From Natrinema hispanicum (GTDB lineage: Archaea > Halobacteriota > Halobacteria > Halobacteriales > Natrialbaceae), in contig NZ_FOIC01000010.1 of NCBI RefSeq assembly GCF_900111485.1, forward strand, positions 62,001 through 126,000: DNA of 64,000 nucleotides, written 5' to 3'. Positions 26,712 through 35,236 of this stretch are shown here, one piece after another; position 1 is the first letter of the stretch; every line of letters begins with the position of its first letter. The notes under the pieces are model-generated. The model made no database searches, was not told the origin of the DNA, and worked only from the letters and a program-made list of their open reading frames with translations. Made by a program: the position numbers and the translations under genes.

Positions 26712-28480
26712 TAGAGGAGTCCCCGAAGTAGCTCGAGGCTGTTTTTGGCCCCTTGGAGGAGCTGCCCCATCAACGCATCGACACCGCCGATCTCAGGAGC
26801 CAGCCACGGCAGTACCACGAACGGGAACAGGAACGTCGCGATCATGCTCCCGATGTTCGTCAGCGCGACGATCATGATCAGCCGAAACAGCGGGACGTCG
26901 AACATCGCCGAGAGGGCCTCGTCGATCGGCCGTTCGGTGTCGTCGACGATCTCGTTTAACGTCTGGATGTCCCGGACGTTGACCGGACGGTGCCTGAGCT
27001 CGACGTAACCGGCGAACCAGCCCGGCGCGAGCAACGGATTGATGCTCGTCAGCCAGGCGATCGCACCGCCGACACCCGCGCTGGTCCAGCGCGCGCCAGC
27101 CAGCCGCGCCAGCCCAAAGGCGAAGACGCCGTTGAACAGGAACCAGGCGGCGAACAGCTTCAGCAGGAATGTGTTCCTGACTCCCGCCATGATCAGCAGG
27201 AAGAAGAAGGCCAGAAAGCCCACCATAATCAGGTAGCCACCGATCTTCAACGGCGAAAATCGGCTGCTCGAGGCGGTGCCCGAAATCGACTCGAGCGCCG
27301 GCAGCGCGTCGGGATTTCGCAGGTAGTGTTCGATGCCGGCTTTGTGGCCAGCACCGACGACAGCGAGGACATCGTAGCCCTGCTCGCGCAGATCGTGGAG
27401 ATTGTGTGCGATGTAGGCGTCGCGTTCGTCGATCAGGGCGTTTGCGCCGCCCGGGCTGAACTGACGAAACTCCTCCATCATCGCGTCGACGACGTTGCCG
27501 TCGGTCATCTCCTCGATGGCGATTTCGTCGATGTCGTCGACGTCACCGCTTACTGCGTCGAGGGTGAGCCCGAGCAGGATACCGACCGTCACGCCAACAC
27601 CGAGTCCGGCGAGGGTCCCGGTCGTACCGCGAACCGCGTAGAGACCGACGCTCTCGAGAGTCACAGCCGAGAACGGGCCAACGAACGTGCCGGTTGCGAC
27701 CAGCGTGAGCCCGCCAGCGATGCCGAGGCCGATCCCGGCGAGAATCCGTATCGTGAATCCCGAGAGATAGCCGCCGGCGTACCGGCCTGCAGACTCGAGA
27801 GAGGGGAGCGCTGCGAGGCCGACGAACGCACCGATGAGCGCGCCGACCGCGCCGCCGCCGGCATACTGCAGCAGTGTGGGACCGGACAAGCCGACCAATA
27901 GCAGATCACCGATACCGAGCAGTGGAGCGAGAAACGCGCCGATGACGAATCCAGCGAGCGCACCGCCAACTGCACCGAACGTGAACCCGAGCGTCCGCGG
28001 TTCGGTGATCCCGAGTGCGAGTCCGCCGACCATCTTCAGCTTCTCGACACCGGACAGCCGACTCCAGAACCGCTGGATCGTCACCTGAATGTCGCGGTCG
28101 ACCAGTGCGACGCCGCTGCCGTTTGCCTCGGCGGCTTCGATGCCGGCTCGCATGTCGGCACCGGGCTCGATGTCGAACTGATCGCCCAGCCGCGACTGGA
28201 CGTACGAGAGCATCCAGTAGGCCAAAAATTGGAAGACGGTGTTGCCCGACAGGAGGTCTTCGGCTTCGATGTCGTCCGGCGTGCCGCCTTGCATCTGGCG
28301 GTACCGTCCTTCGTCGAGTTCGACGGCGACGACATCGGGATCCTCCCGGTCGATCGTTTCGCGCACTTCGTCGACACTCGCTTGCGAGACGTGTGCTGTC
28401 CCGAGGACTTCGACGGAGCCGCTGTCGCCATCGGGTGGTGCTGGCGGCTCCGGCACGTCGGCCTCGCCTGCATCGCTCAT
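26711..28480 (-). CDS. TraB/PrgY-family membrane protein
   Basis: The 589-aa product has an N-terminal TraB domain with LGTAHVSQASVDEVRE and VVAVELDEGRYRQM (residues about 20-65), then a long hydrophobic region of about eight spans rich in Gly/Ala. TraB-type proteins shut off peptide pheromone in Enterococcus, and the domain is related to Tiki-type metalloproteases; the archaeal function is unknown. The ATG at 28480 is preferred to 28522 because CTGGTAAAAG lies about 26-31 nt upstream as a weak TATA box. Confidence 0.87.
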   Translation of the reverse strand: MSDAGEADVPEPPAPPDGDSGSVEVLGTAHVSQASVDEVRETIDREDPDVVAVELDEGRYRQMQGGTPDDIEAEDLLSGNTVFQFLAYWMLSYVQSRLGDQFDIEPGADMRAGIEAAEANGSGVALVDRDIQVTIQRFWSRLSGVEKLKMVGGLALGITEPRTLGFTFGAVGGALAGFVIGAFLAPLLGIGDLLLVGLSGPTLLQYAGGGAVGALIGAFVGLAALPSLESAGRYAGGYLSGFTIRILAGIGLGIAGGLTLVATGTFVGPFSAVTLESVGLYAVRGTTGTLAGLGVGVTVGILLGLTLDAVSGDVDDIDEIAIEEMTDGNVVDAMMEEFRQFSPGGANALIDERDAYIAHNLHDLREQGYDVLAVVGAGHKAGIEHYLRNPDALPALESISGTASSSRFSPLKIGGYLIMVGFLAFFFLLIMAGVRNTFLLKLFAAWFLFNGVFAFGLARLAGARWTSAGVGGAIAWLTSINPLLAPGWFAGYVELRHRPVNVRDIQTLNEIVDDTERPIDEALSAMFDVPLFRLIMIVALTNIGSMIATFLFPFVVLPWLAPEIGGVDALMGQLLQGAKNSLELLRGLL

Positions 28481-28619
28481 TACAGGCTCAACTCGGCGGC
28501 GACTTTTACCAGTATCGGACATGGAGTCGAACCAATCAGTGACTGTCAAACAGACTGTTAGCAATCGATCGCTGGCAGTGCTGGCGTCCCCGCGATCCAC
28601 CGCGTGGACGCGCCGGGAG

Positions 28620-28701
28620 TCAGACGGACTACTGTCAGTCCCGGCGCACCCGCGACTCGTCATGCGGGCCTACCGGGACATCGGGACAGCAGACGATATT
28701 A
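28620..28701. repeat. Family 1 palindromic intergenic repeat, copy 4
   Basis: It runs from TCAGACGGACTACTGTC to GGGACAGCAGACGATATT. It lies between the divergently transcribed TraB gene and the small zinc-ribbon gene at 28775, upstream of both promoters. Confidence 0.8.
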
Positions 28702-28774
28702 CTGATGGATCCCGTTTCGGTCGTAGCGTGGGCCGGGAACCACACTTATGAAAATGGACGTACAACTTTCCCGT

Positions 28775-28930
28775 ATGCCTCACGACCAAGACGTCGAAGG
28801 TGCGAACGATCCGGACTCCGCGTCGACATACGAATGTCTCCAGTGTGGGACTGTCGTCAAAGCCACGACCAATCCGGGGACATGTGAGTGTGGTGGCGAA
28901 TTCCACAATCGAGCAAAATCGCTCGAGTAA
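28775..28930 (+). CDS. 51-aa rubrerythrin-like zinc-ribbon protein
   Basis: The product MPHDQDVEG... carries a one-sided zinc ribbon: YECLQCGTVV, then GTCECGGEFHNR, with four cysteines (CxxC and CxC). The start at 28775 is chosen over 28748 because CTTATGA (28745-28751) is 27 nt upstream and acts as the TATA box of a leaderless mRNA; the 28748 ATG is part of it. Such minimal ribbons are abundant in haloarchaea and probably mediate protein or nucleic-acid contacts. Confidence 0.82.
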   Translation: MPHDQDVEGANDPDSASTYECLQCGTVVKATTNPGTCECGGEFHNRAKSLE

Positions 28931-28945
28931 CCGCGCGGTCGACCG

Positions 28946-29173
28946 TTACTCCGTGTCAGCCGTTTTAGACCGCGGATCGTACTCCTCGACAGTCTCGAGC
29001 AGGTCCTCGATGGTTCCACGGGTGTCGGCAGCGGTTGCGCCGACGAGGCCGCCGATCGCACCGCCAGTACTCGCGGCGTTCCGGCTGAAGACGCTGCCGA
29101 TCGCCGCACCGATCGCTGCACCAATGGCTGCATATCGCGCACGCAGCAACACTTCGCTGAGACGTTCTCTCAT
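28946..29173 (-). CDS. 75-aa glycine-zipper protein
   Basis: The product has an N-terminal amphipathic helix (MRERLSEVLLRARYA), a Gly/Ala-rich zipper (AAIGAAIGAAIGSVFS and GGAIGGLVGATAA) and an acidic tail. The glycine spacing suggests helix packing in or at the membrane. A TATA-like AAATATAT (29201-29208) lies about 31 nt before ATG. The function is unknown. Confidence 0.78.
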   Translation of the reverse strand: MRERLSEVLLRARYAAIGAAIGAAIGSVFSRNAASTGGAIGGLVGATAADTRGTIEDLLETVEEYDPRSKTADTE

Positions 29174-29268
29174 GTGTCGTACGTTGTGACTGTCGGTGAT
29201 AAATATATCTCTCGAGTGCGCGCAATGCCGAAGGTAACAGGGTCAACGAGCAGCATCGGCAGAGAGGC

Positions 29269-30048
29269 CTACAGGAGCGTGTCGACTGCGGCGAGCGACT
29301 CGAGGACGTGGTCAGGTTCGATCGACGAACTGGCCAGCGCCGCCCGGTCGGTGACGCCGGTGAGTACCAGAGCCGTTTCCATACCGGCACGGTTCCCGAG
29401 TGCGATATCGGTGTTGAGCCGGTCGCCGACGACGAGCGTGTTCGCGGGATCGGCGTCCAGCCGATCTCTCGCCGCTGTGGCCGCGATCGAGGACGGTTTC
29501 CCAAGAATCGCATCCGGTTCGCGGCCAGCGACAGCCTCCATCGCAGCAAGGATCGCCCCCGTCCCCGGAATTTCGCCCTCGTCGACCGGGATCGTCACGT
29601 CGGGATCGGTACCATAAAAGGGAATTGCGTCCTCGAGCGCTCGGAGCGACTCCCAGAGCGTTTTAAATGAAAACTCCCTGTCGAACGATCCCAAGACGAC
29701 CTCAGCCGCGTCGGGATCGCTCGTCAACTCGACGGCTGCGTCCTCGAGGATCGCCTCGAGTCGCCCGTCGCCGACGAGAAAGACGCGTTCGTCGGGGTGG
29801 GTCGCTGCAAGATACTCCGCCGAGACGGTCGCGGAGGTGAGGACAGCCTCCGGATCGATGTCGATCCCGTGAGGGATGAGTTTCTCCCGGTAGTGGGCGG
29901 GCCCACGCGTTGGATTGTTCGAGAACAGTAGTCGCGAACAGCCCGCCGCCTCGAGCGCTCGCAGGCCGTCGATCACACCGGGGAGTAACTCCTCGCCCCG
30001 GACGATCGTTCCATCGACATCGAGGACCACCGCCTCGTACGCTGTCAT
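29269..30048 (-). CDS. HAD-superfamily hydrolase, NagD/IIA-like
   Basis: The 259-aa product is a HAD phosphatase with motif I DVDGT (about residues 9-13), motif II LLFSNNPTRGP, a C2 cap (about 75-175) and motifs III-IV GKPSS and VVGDRLNTDIALG. NagD-like members dephosphorylate nucleotides or sugar phosphates. The neighbours do not indicate a substrate. Confidence 0.9.
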   Translation of the reverse strand: MTAYEAVVLDVDGTIVRGEELLPGVIDGLRALEAAGCSRLLFSNNPTRGPAHYREKLIPHGIDIDPEAVLTSATVSAEYLAATHPDERVFLVGDGRLEAILEDAAVELTSDPDAAEVVLGSFDREFSFKTLWESLRALEDAIPFYGTDPDVTIPVDEGEIPGTGAILAAMEAVAGREPDAILGKPSSIAATAARDRLDADPANTLVVGDRLNTDIALGNRAGMETALVLTGVTDRAALASSSIEPDHVLESLAAVDTLL

Positions 30049-30191
30049 TGCTCGACAGTAAGAGCGGCTGGCGATTGAGTGTTTGGTTGAGAGACGGCCG
30101 TCGATAGGACACGGCGGGACAGCACACCCAACTCGGCCTGCCGGTACGACCGGTGGGAATTCTTATCCGATGACCCGACCTACGGCCGCGT

Positions 30192-30662
30192 ATGACACTC
30201 GAGGTCGAACCCCCCGAGCCACCGACGCTGGAGTTCGTCGATCCGAACGAGTACGAGGACGCGACGATTAGCGCCGACGGGACCGACGAGATCGACTACC
30301 GTCGCGAGGAACTGCAGGCGTTTCTCGAAGAGGGAGCGTGGACGGAAGCGTTCGACGAGTGGCGCGCGGATACCGATCTCACGGAGCGTGAGTACGAAAT
30401 CGCCCGCGACCTCGAGCTTTTCGGAGGGTTCGATTTCTTTTGGGACGACTTTGCCGACCGCGTCGGCTATCACGCGCCGGGGATTCCCGAGGACTGGCAA
30501 GCACGGGAATATCATCCCGACCTCGACACCTGGGGGACAGTCTCGGCGATCAATGCCGAACTGACGGAGTTCGGGCAGATCGTCTCGGTGACACTCAAAG
30601 AGGAGTACGTCGACTGGGAAGCCGAGTACGAGCCACCTGAAGATCTGCCCGATTTCGACTGA
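30192..30662 (+). CDS. Conserved haloarchaeal protein of unknown function
   Basis: The 156-aa product is acidic and rich in Trp, Tyr and Phe (DLELFGGFDFFWDDFADR). There is no signal, span or known motif. The TGA at 30660-30662 is also the first triplet of a family 1 repeat. Confidence 0.72.
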   Translation: MTLEVEPPEPPTLEFVDPNEYEDATISADGTDEIDYRREELQAFLEEGAWTEAFDEWRADTDLTEREYEIARDLELFGGFDFFWDDFADRVGYHAPGIPEDWQAREYHPDLDTWGTVSAINAELTEFGQIVSVTLKEEYVDWEAEYEPPEDLPDFD

Positions 30663-30748
30663 GACGGACACCTGTCAGCACAGCAGGGGCCGGTACATCC
30701 GTGCCCGTCCTACGGGCTTACCGGGACATCGGTACAGTAGGCCGTATG
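30660..30748. repeat. Family 1 palindromic intergenic repeat, copy 5
   Basis: It runs from TGAGACGGACACCTGTC to ACAGTAGGCCGTATGC, in the opposite orientation to copies 3, 8 and 9. The opening TGA is the stop codon of the 156-aa gene. It lies between two convergent genes. Confidence 0.85.
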
Positions 30749-30774
30749 CGAGTTCGGCAGACAGGGTGGGTCCG

Positions 30775-30957
30775 TTATCCGGTCCACTCGCCTGCGAGGT
30801 CACCGGCGATGTTCGCTCGCCAGTGTTCAAATCCGTCCTCACAGTCGGCGTTGTCGTCGATGTGATCGACGAACCCGGCACCGGGCGATGTGAGCTCGGC
30901 TCCGCAGAACGGACAGGCGACTGGATCGCTCCAATCTGTGGTCGTGTTAGTTGCCAT
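30775..30957 (-). CDS. 60-aa C2H2/BED-like zinc-finger protein
   Basis: The product contains ACPFCGAELTSPG and FVDHIDDNADC, giving a CxxC...HxxxxxxC zinc site, and ends in a helix with Trp residues. A TATA-like TTATATG (minus strand, 30984-30990) lies about 30 nt before the ATG. It is one of four tiny zinc proteins in this window; a DNA or protein contact role is likely but unproven. Confidence 0.82.
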   Translation of the reverse strand: MATNTTTDWSDPVACPFCGAELTSPGAGFVDHIDDNADCEDGFEHWRANIAGDLAGEWTG

Positions 30958-31032
30958 TCGTACGATAGTCTATCAGGAACCTTCATATAAACTCATCCTG
31001 TTAAGGACTATTACAATATTATGGCATTTAAT

Positions 31033-31048
31033 GACAACATATGTTGTC
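31033..31048. promoter_or_regulatory. Perfect 16-bp palindrome GACAACATATGTTGTC
   Basis: The sequence is its own reverse complement over all 16 bases. It lies in an AT-rich part of the 289-bp gap between the zinc-finger gene (30957, minus) and the zinc-ribbon gene (31247, plus), 76 nt upstream of the former's start. It has the form of a dimeric regulator site. The rest of the gap holds only promoter-like sequence and a doubtful 66-codon frame. Confidence 0.5.
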
Positions 31049-31246
31049 GAGAGTGTCTTCGCACAGCTTGTTGGCGATGCCGACAGGAGCGACACGGGCA
31101 CCGGTCGAAGTCGCAGGTGTGAACTGAAGTCGACGGATTCGCAGACTGGCGGCTACTGCACTGATCACACTCGGCATCTCAATCGTCGCCTCCAGCAGTG
31201 ATTTACCACAGTAAGAGTTAATACACATTGTGAGATATGCTATTGT

Positions 31247-31378
31247 ATGACACAGAAGAGGGAGCGCGAGTACGTCTGCGTTCGGTGTAGCCATCAAGAG
31301 ACTGTCGGTGATGCGCTTCTCAGTACCTGCCAACGGTGTGGGGCCGAAATGCGAAACGCCGACCCGATCCGCGGATAA
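31247..31378 (+). CDS. 43-aa rubrerythrin-like zinc-ribbon protein
   Basis: The product reads MTQKREREYVCVRCSHQE ... TCQRCGAEMRN, a complete CxxC-CxxC ribbon. The frame is ATG 31247 to TAA 31376-31378. A TATA-like GTTAATA (31217-31223) is 27 nt upstream, supporting a leaderless gene. It is related in design to the protein at 28775. Confidence 0.75.
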   Translation: MTQKREREYVCVRCSHQETVGDALLSTCQRCGAEMRNADPIRG

Positions 31379-31400
31379 TCGGGTTCGGCTTTCGCCTCTT

Positions 31401-31562
31401 CATACTGCCGGACAACACGGCTTACACATCGCTCATCTCCCACGTTCGATCGAGCCATCATACGGTCTAGTGTTCCGATGTCCCGCGAGCCCGTAGGGTG
31501 GTCGCGGCCGGCCGGTACTGACCGACAGTCATCCGTCTCACAGACTGTTGTTCGACAGTATG
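31401..31562. mobile_element. Family 2 MITE-like element interrupted by a family 1 repeat
   Basis: The ends are CATACTGCCGGACAACA (31401-31417) and TGTTGTTCGACAGTATG (31546-31562), inverted with two mismatches. A complete family 1 repeat (31458-31540) sits inside it, leaving 79 bp of host element. It occupies the gap upstream of pckA. Confidence 0.7.
31458..31540. repeat. Family 1 palindromic intergenic repeat, copy 6 (nested)
   Basis: It runs from TCATACGGTCTAGTGTTCC to CCGACAGTCATCCGTCTCA, including the GGTCGCGGCCGGCCGG centre. Both termini are intact and lie inside the family 2 element 31401-31562. Confidence 0.8.
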
Positions 31563-31932
31563 CTCTCGGCAACCCAAACCACCCTCTTGTGATTTACCTG
31601 GACTACCAGATGTAGTGCGGTCGGACGGCACGGAGGAGCTGCGAGGCACAATCGCTGACGGCGAGAGATGGCGAGGCGTGAGCGGACGGTCATAGACGGC
31701 TATCGAACAGCACTCGATTCAGAAATCCGGCGGTGTGTCGAGCAGAATTATCTCGAATCTGAATACTTGTGGAGGGGTGTCATGGCAGCTGTATCACAGT
31801 GGCGTGGCAACCAGCGTATTGCCGGCTACTCAGGGTCTACGCACCGTACGTCATCTCGTCACTGGGTACGCCATGCCACACAAAGAGCGAAATCCTCACG
31901 TTTATCTATCAGGCTGGTGGTGGTTTATGTGT
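31563..31932. other. Upstream region of pckA, no gene seen
   Basis: No convincing reading frame or RNA is visible here. The last 35 bp hold the pckA promoter: GTTTATCT (31898-31905) about 30 nt before ATG 31933. Confidence 0.5.
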
Positions 31933-33444
31933 ATGTCTGAAACCGGGACGGAGTCTCGTCCGCTGGTCCGGCAACTTCCCGATCCAGCGGCAGCGTCGAA
32001 CGTCCGGTACAACCCGTCGCTCGAGGAGCTGCGCGAACTTGCCAAACCCGACGAGACGACGACCGAGTTCGGGTCGCCGTCGTACGTCAGCGAGTTTCGC
32101 TCACGGAGTTCCGATCGGACGAAAAACGCCGTCGATGACGAATTCACCGATCACGATCAGGAACTGATCGACGATGCCGTCGATCTGGCTTCCGACGTCG
32201 AACTGGTCTGTGTCGACCGGCTGATGGGCCGTCATCCGGACGCCTCGTTCTGCTGTCGCCTGTTCGTTCCCGTCGAACACGCTCGGATCGCCTACGCGTG
32301 GGCGAACCTCTTCGAGCCCGCCGACGGGGAAGACCCCGACCTCTACACCGTCCAACTCCCCGACTACGACGAGACTGCGATTCGCGTCCTGCCCGACACC
32401 GGCTTTACCGCCGTCCTGGGCAGCGACTACACCGGTGAAGCTAAGAAGTCGTTCCTGCGACTGTTCATGTACCGGATCAAACAGCAGGGCGGCCTCGGTC
32501 TCCACGCGGGCAGCAAACGCGTCCGCGTCCGCAATGACGAGGATGACCTCCAGACCGTCGGGCAGGTGTTCATGGGCCTGTCCGCGACCGGCAAGTCTAC
32601 GCTCACCTCCCACGGCTGCTGGCTCGAGGACCCCGAAGACGCGTCCATGCTGCAAGACGACGTCTGTGGGCTGCTCTCGGACGGCTCCGTCGCTGGTAGC
32701 GAAGGACAGGGGCTGTTCATCAAGACGATCGGCCTCGGCGAAGACGAACAGCCCGAACTCTACGAGGCTGCGACCGACGAGTCGGCCATTCTCGAGAACG
32801 TCGCCGTCGACGACGACGGGACCGTCCACTTCGATGAGGACCGCTATACCGCGAACTCCCGAGCGATCATCCAGCGTGACGAACTCGAGAGCGCCGACGA
32901 AGAGATCGACCTCGGCAGCATGGATCAGGTCTTCTTTATTACGCGCAACCCCCTGATGCCGCCGGTCGCCAAACTAAACGAGGAGCAGGCCGCCGTCGCG
33001 TTCATGCTCGGCGAGTCAATCGAGACAAGCGCGGGCGATCCCTCCCGCGCCGGCGAGTCGATCCGCGTCGTCGGGACCAACCCCTTCATCATCGGCTCCG
33101 AAGGTGAAGAGGGCAACATCTTCCACGAACTGATCGACATCCTCGACGTCGACTGTTACGTGATCAACACGGGCTATCTCGGCCAGAAGTCCCAGGATAT
33201 CGGTGTCACCGAGTCCGTGACAATCCTCACCGAGACCGCTCGCGGCACCATCGAGTGGACCGACGACGAAGAGATGGGGCTGACGATCCCCGAAACCGTT
33301 CCGGGCATCGACATCGAGGAGTTCTACGTACCGGACCACGTCGACGACTACGACGAGGCGCTTGCAGACCTGCGTGCCGAACGCCGAGAGTATCTCGATC
33401 AGTTCGAGCAACTCCGCGACGAGATCAAAGACGCCGTTTACTGA
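31933..33444 (+). CDS. pckA: Phosphoenolpyruvate carboxykinase (ATP)
   Basis: The 503-aa product converts oxaloacetate plus ATP to PEP, the entry to gluconeogenesis. The kinase P-loop GLSATGKSTLTSHG, the metal/ATP motif SMLQDDVCGLL, and the FITRNPLMPPV and NTGYLGQ segments identify the ATP-dependent family. The ATG at 31933 (MSETGTES) is chosen because a TATA-like GTTTATCT is about 30 nt upstream; upstream codons have no haloarchaeal composition. Confidence 0.93.
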   Translation: MSETGTESRPLVRQLPDPAAASNVRYNPSLEELRELAKPDETTTEFGSPSYVSEFRSRSSDRTKNAVDDEFTDHDQELIDDAVDLASDVELVCVDRLMGRHPDASFCCRLFVPVEHARIAYAWANLFEPADGEDPDLYTVQLPDYDETAIRVLPDTGFTAVLGSDYTGEAKKSFLRLFMYRIKQQGGLGLHAGSKRVRVRNDEDDLQTVGQVFMGLSATGKSTLTSHGCWLEDPEDASMLQDDVCGLLSDGSVAGSEGQGLFIKTIGLGEDEQPELYEAATDESAILENVAVDDDGTVHFDEDRYTANSRAIIQRDELESADEEIDLGSMDQVFFITRNPLMPPVAKLNEEQAAVAFMLGESIETSAGDPSRAGESIRVVGTNPFIIGSEGEEGNIFHELIDILDVDCYVINTGYLGQKSQDIGVTESVTILTETARGTIEWTDDEEMGLTIPETVPGIDIEEFYVPDHVDDYDEALADLRAERREYLDQFEQLRDEIKDAVY

Positions 33445-33611
33445 ACTGCTGGGCACTCGGTTATCCGAGCGGAGATGCGTTGCGGAACGTCTTCCGACCT
33501 GCGTGATCGCATGAACTTTGATTTCTGGTGGGATTACCGACCCGCGAGCGACGGATCTGTGCTTGCCGCACACGAATACTGTTATATGTGTCGAGTTCTC
33601 ACGGGTGGGTA

Positions 33612-33803
33612 ATGAGCGCACAGGTACGAACACCGACCGCACGAGTTTGCGAAATCTGCGGCCGCAGCGAAGTATGGGATGACGACCTGGAAGCGTGGCA
33701 ACTTGCCCGCGAAGACGGCGACAAACAGGTTGGCAACCCACACTGCCTCCACGAGTGGGACATCAACGGCACGTTCAACCCGGTCGACGATTCCGATAGC
33801 TAA
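33612..33803 (+). CDS. HEWD-family small zinc-ribbon-like protein
   Basis: The 63-aa product has RVCEICGRSEVW near the start and HCLHEWDINGTFNP near the end, the hallmark HEWD segment of a conserved haloarchaeal family. Two cysteines (CxxC) with HCxH can bind one zinc. GTTATATG (33581-33588) is 28 nt before the ATG. The function is unknown. Confidence 0.88.
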   Translation: MSAQVRTPTARVCEICGRSEVWDDDLEAWQLAREDGDKQVGNPHCLHEWDINGTFNPVDDSDS

Positions 33804-33879
33804 CTGCCGACAACCCACACGACAGCGATAGCCGCGCGACGACAGTGCGTTTTTCTCCGGCTCGAGCGTAGCCCCTGCT

Positions 33880-34182
33880 ATGCCAACCGTCTACATCACG
33901 GCCCCACCAGAGGCGGCCGACGACATCGCCAAACAGCTCGTCGACGCGCGACTTGCCGCCTGCGTCAACCAGTTCGAGACGACATCGACGTACCGCTGGG
34001 AGGGCGACGTCCATCACGACGAGGAAGTGATCCTGCTGGCGAAGACGACTGGCGACGCCTCCGACGACCTCGTCGCACGCGTTCAGGAGCTGCATCCGTA
34101 CGACGTCCCCTGCATCGAGCGATTCGATGAGTGTGATGTCCTCGAGTCGTTTGCGGCGTGGCGAGCAGACAGCGTCGAGTAG
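33880..34182 (+). CDS. cutA: Divalent-cation tolerance protein CutA
   Basis: The 100-aa product is a complete CutA1 fold: PTVYITAPPEAADDIAKQLV at the start, AACVNQFETTSTYRWEG with the conserved Cys-Val-Asn, and HPYDVPCIERF. CutA1 trimers resemble PII proteins; a role in metal tolerance is traditional but weakly supported. Confidence 0.94.
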   Translation: MPTVYITAPPEAADDIAKQLVDARLAACVNQFETTSTYRWEGDVHHDEEVILLAKTTGDASDDLVARVQELHPYDVPCIERFDECDVLESFAAWRADSVE

Positions 34183-34264
34183 TCACGCGGGTGCGACAGA
34201 CGGTCACAGACGATGATTGGCTGAATTAGCAACCCTTAAAACTCGCGCACGGGTTGTGATGGGT

Positions 34265-34747
34265 ATGGCTGGAACCATCGAAGTGCTCGTTCCGGGTGGC
34301 CAGGCCAACCCTGGCCCACCGCTCGGTCCCGAGCTCGGACCGACCCCCGTCGACGTGCAGGCTGTCGTACAGGAGATCAACGATCAGACCGAGGCGTTCG
34401 ACGGGACCGAAGTCCCCGTCACCGTCGACTACGAGGACGACGGTTCCTTCGAGATCGACGTCGGTGTCCCACCGACGGCGGCGCTTGTCAAGGACGAGGC
34501 CGGCTTCGAGACCGGCAGCGGCGAGCCCCAGGAGGACTTCGTCGCTGATCTCTCCGTCGATCAGGTCAAGAAGATCGCCGAGCAGAAACACCCCGACCTG
34601 CTCGCCTACGATACGATCAACGCCGCGAAGGAGGTCGTCGGTACCTGTGCCTCGATGGGCGTCACCATCGAGGGCAACGACGCTCGCGAGTTCAAAGAGC
34701 GCGTCGACAGCGGCGAGTACGACGACGTGCTTGCAGCTGACGCCTAA
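34265..34747 (+). CDS. rpl11: Large-subunit ribosomal protein L11
   Basis: The 160-aa product binds the GTPase-associated region of 23S rRNA. IEVLVPGGQANPGPPLGPELGP (first lines) and the C-terminal rRNA-binding domain (DLLAYDTINAAKEVVGTCASMG) are characteristic. CTTAAAAC (34236-34242) is 26 nt before ATG 34265, fitting leaderless initiation at MAGTIEV rather than at 34259. In most haloarchaea rpl1 follows directly; here about 4.8 kb intervenes. Confidence 0.97.
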   Translation: MAGTIEVLVPGGQANPGPPLGPELGPTPVDVQAVVQEINDQTEAFDGTEVPVTVDYEDDGSFEIDVGVPPTAALVKDEAGFETGSGEPQEDFVADLSVDQVKKIAEQKHPDLLAYDTINAAKEVVGTCASMGVTIEGNDAREFKERVDSGEYDDVLAADA

Positions 34748-34761
34748 TCACGGCCCCGTTC

Positions 34762-34785
34762 GGCACGCGGGTGCCTGCTTCTCTT
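34762..34785 (+). terminator. Candidate terminator of rpl11
   Basis: GGCAC-GCGG-GTGCC forms a 5-bp hairpin 15 bp after the stop codon, followed by TGCTTCTCTT. The hairpin is short, so the call is tentative. Confidence 0.4.
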
Positions 34786-35236
34786 GTGATGGTACCCGTA
34801 CAGTCGACCGACCATCGACGGTGGATACCTCGCACGTCGCAGCGTCTTTGCACGTGCGGACACATCACGTTGAACACACTCTCGAGTTCACAACGTGTTT
34901 TCACAGTGCTCGACGACCGAGCGTGTCGCCTGTAGAGCCCACCGCGATGGTGAGAGGTTCGGTTTGCGTCGTGACTACATCCGGCTGTAAGGGACTCAAT
35001 CGTCGTGTTCGTGTTGCTAGGCGTCAACTAGCCACGAGTACCTGTTCCGCTCGATAGACAGGTCGAACGCACGAGACCTAAAGCAGCAGGCCGCCAACTC
35101 GGCATCGCGTTCGTCTTCATTCTGCCATGTTCAGCGACGGTGAACGCGATTGAGCCGCTTTGGAAAGGGGTCAGTCCGCCCGGTTTGACCTGCTAGGAAA
35201 GTGATTCGGTGGCTAGGAGGAGAAGCTGTGACGAAT
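34786..35236. other. About 450 bp without a recognisable gene at the L11 side of the insert
   Basis: No frame here has a good start, haloarchaeal composition and length together. A small hairpin GCTAG-GCGTCAA-CTAGC lies near 35020. The region may contain remains of the junction of the insert between rpl11 and rpl1. Confidence 0.4.

Noticed and set aside
31028-31228. 66-codon minus-strand frame (MCINSYCGK...) between two zinc-protein genes
   Set aside because: Composition (many Cys, Ile, Thr, few acidic residues) does not fit, and its start is 18 nt from the divergent zinc-ribbon gene. Could be a remnant, but not supportable.
31735-31900. Possible TrmB-type site (TACT-N-GAGTA) upstream of pckA
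   Set aside because: TACTCAGGG and TACTTGTGG occur, but neither has the second half at the right spacing.
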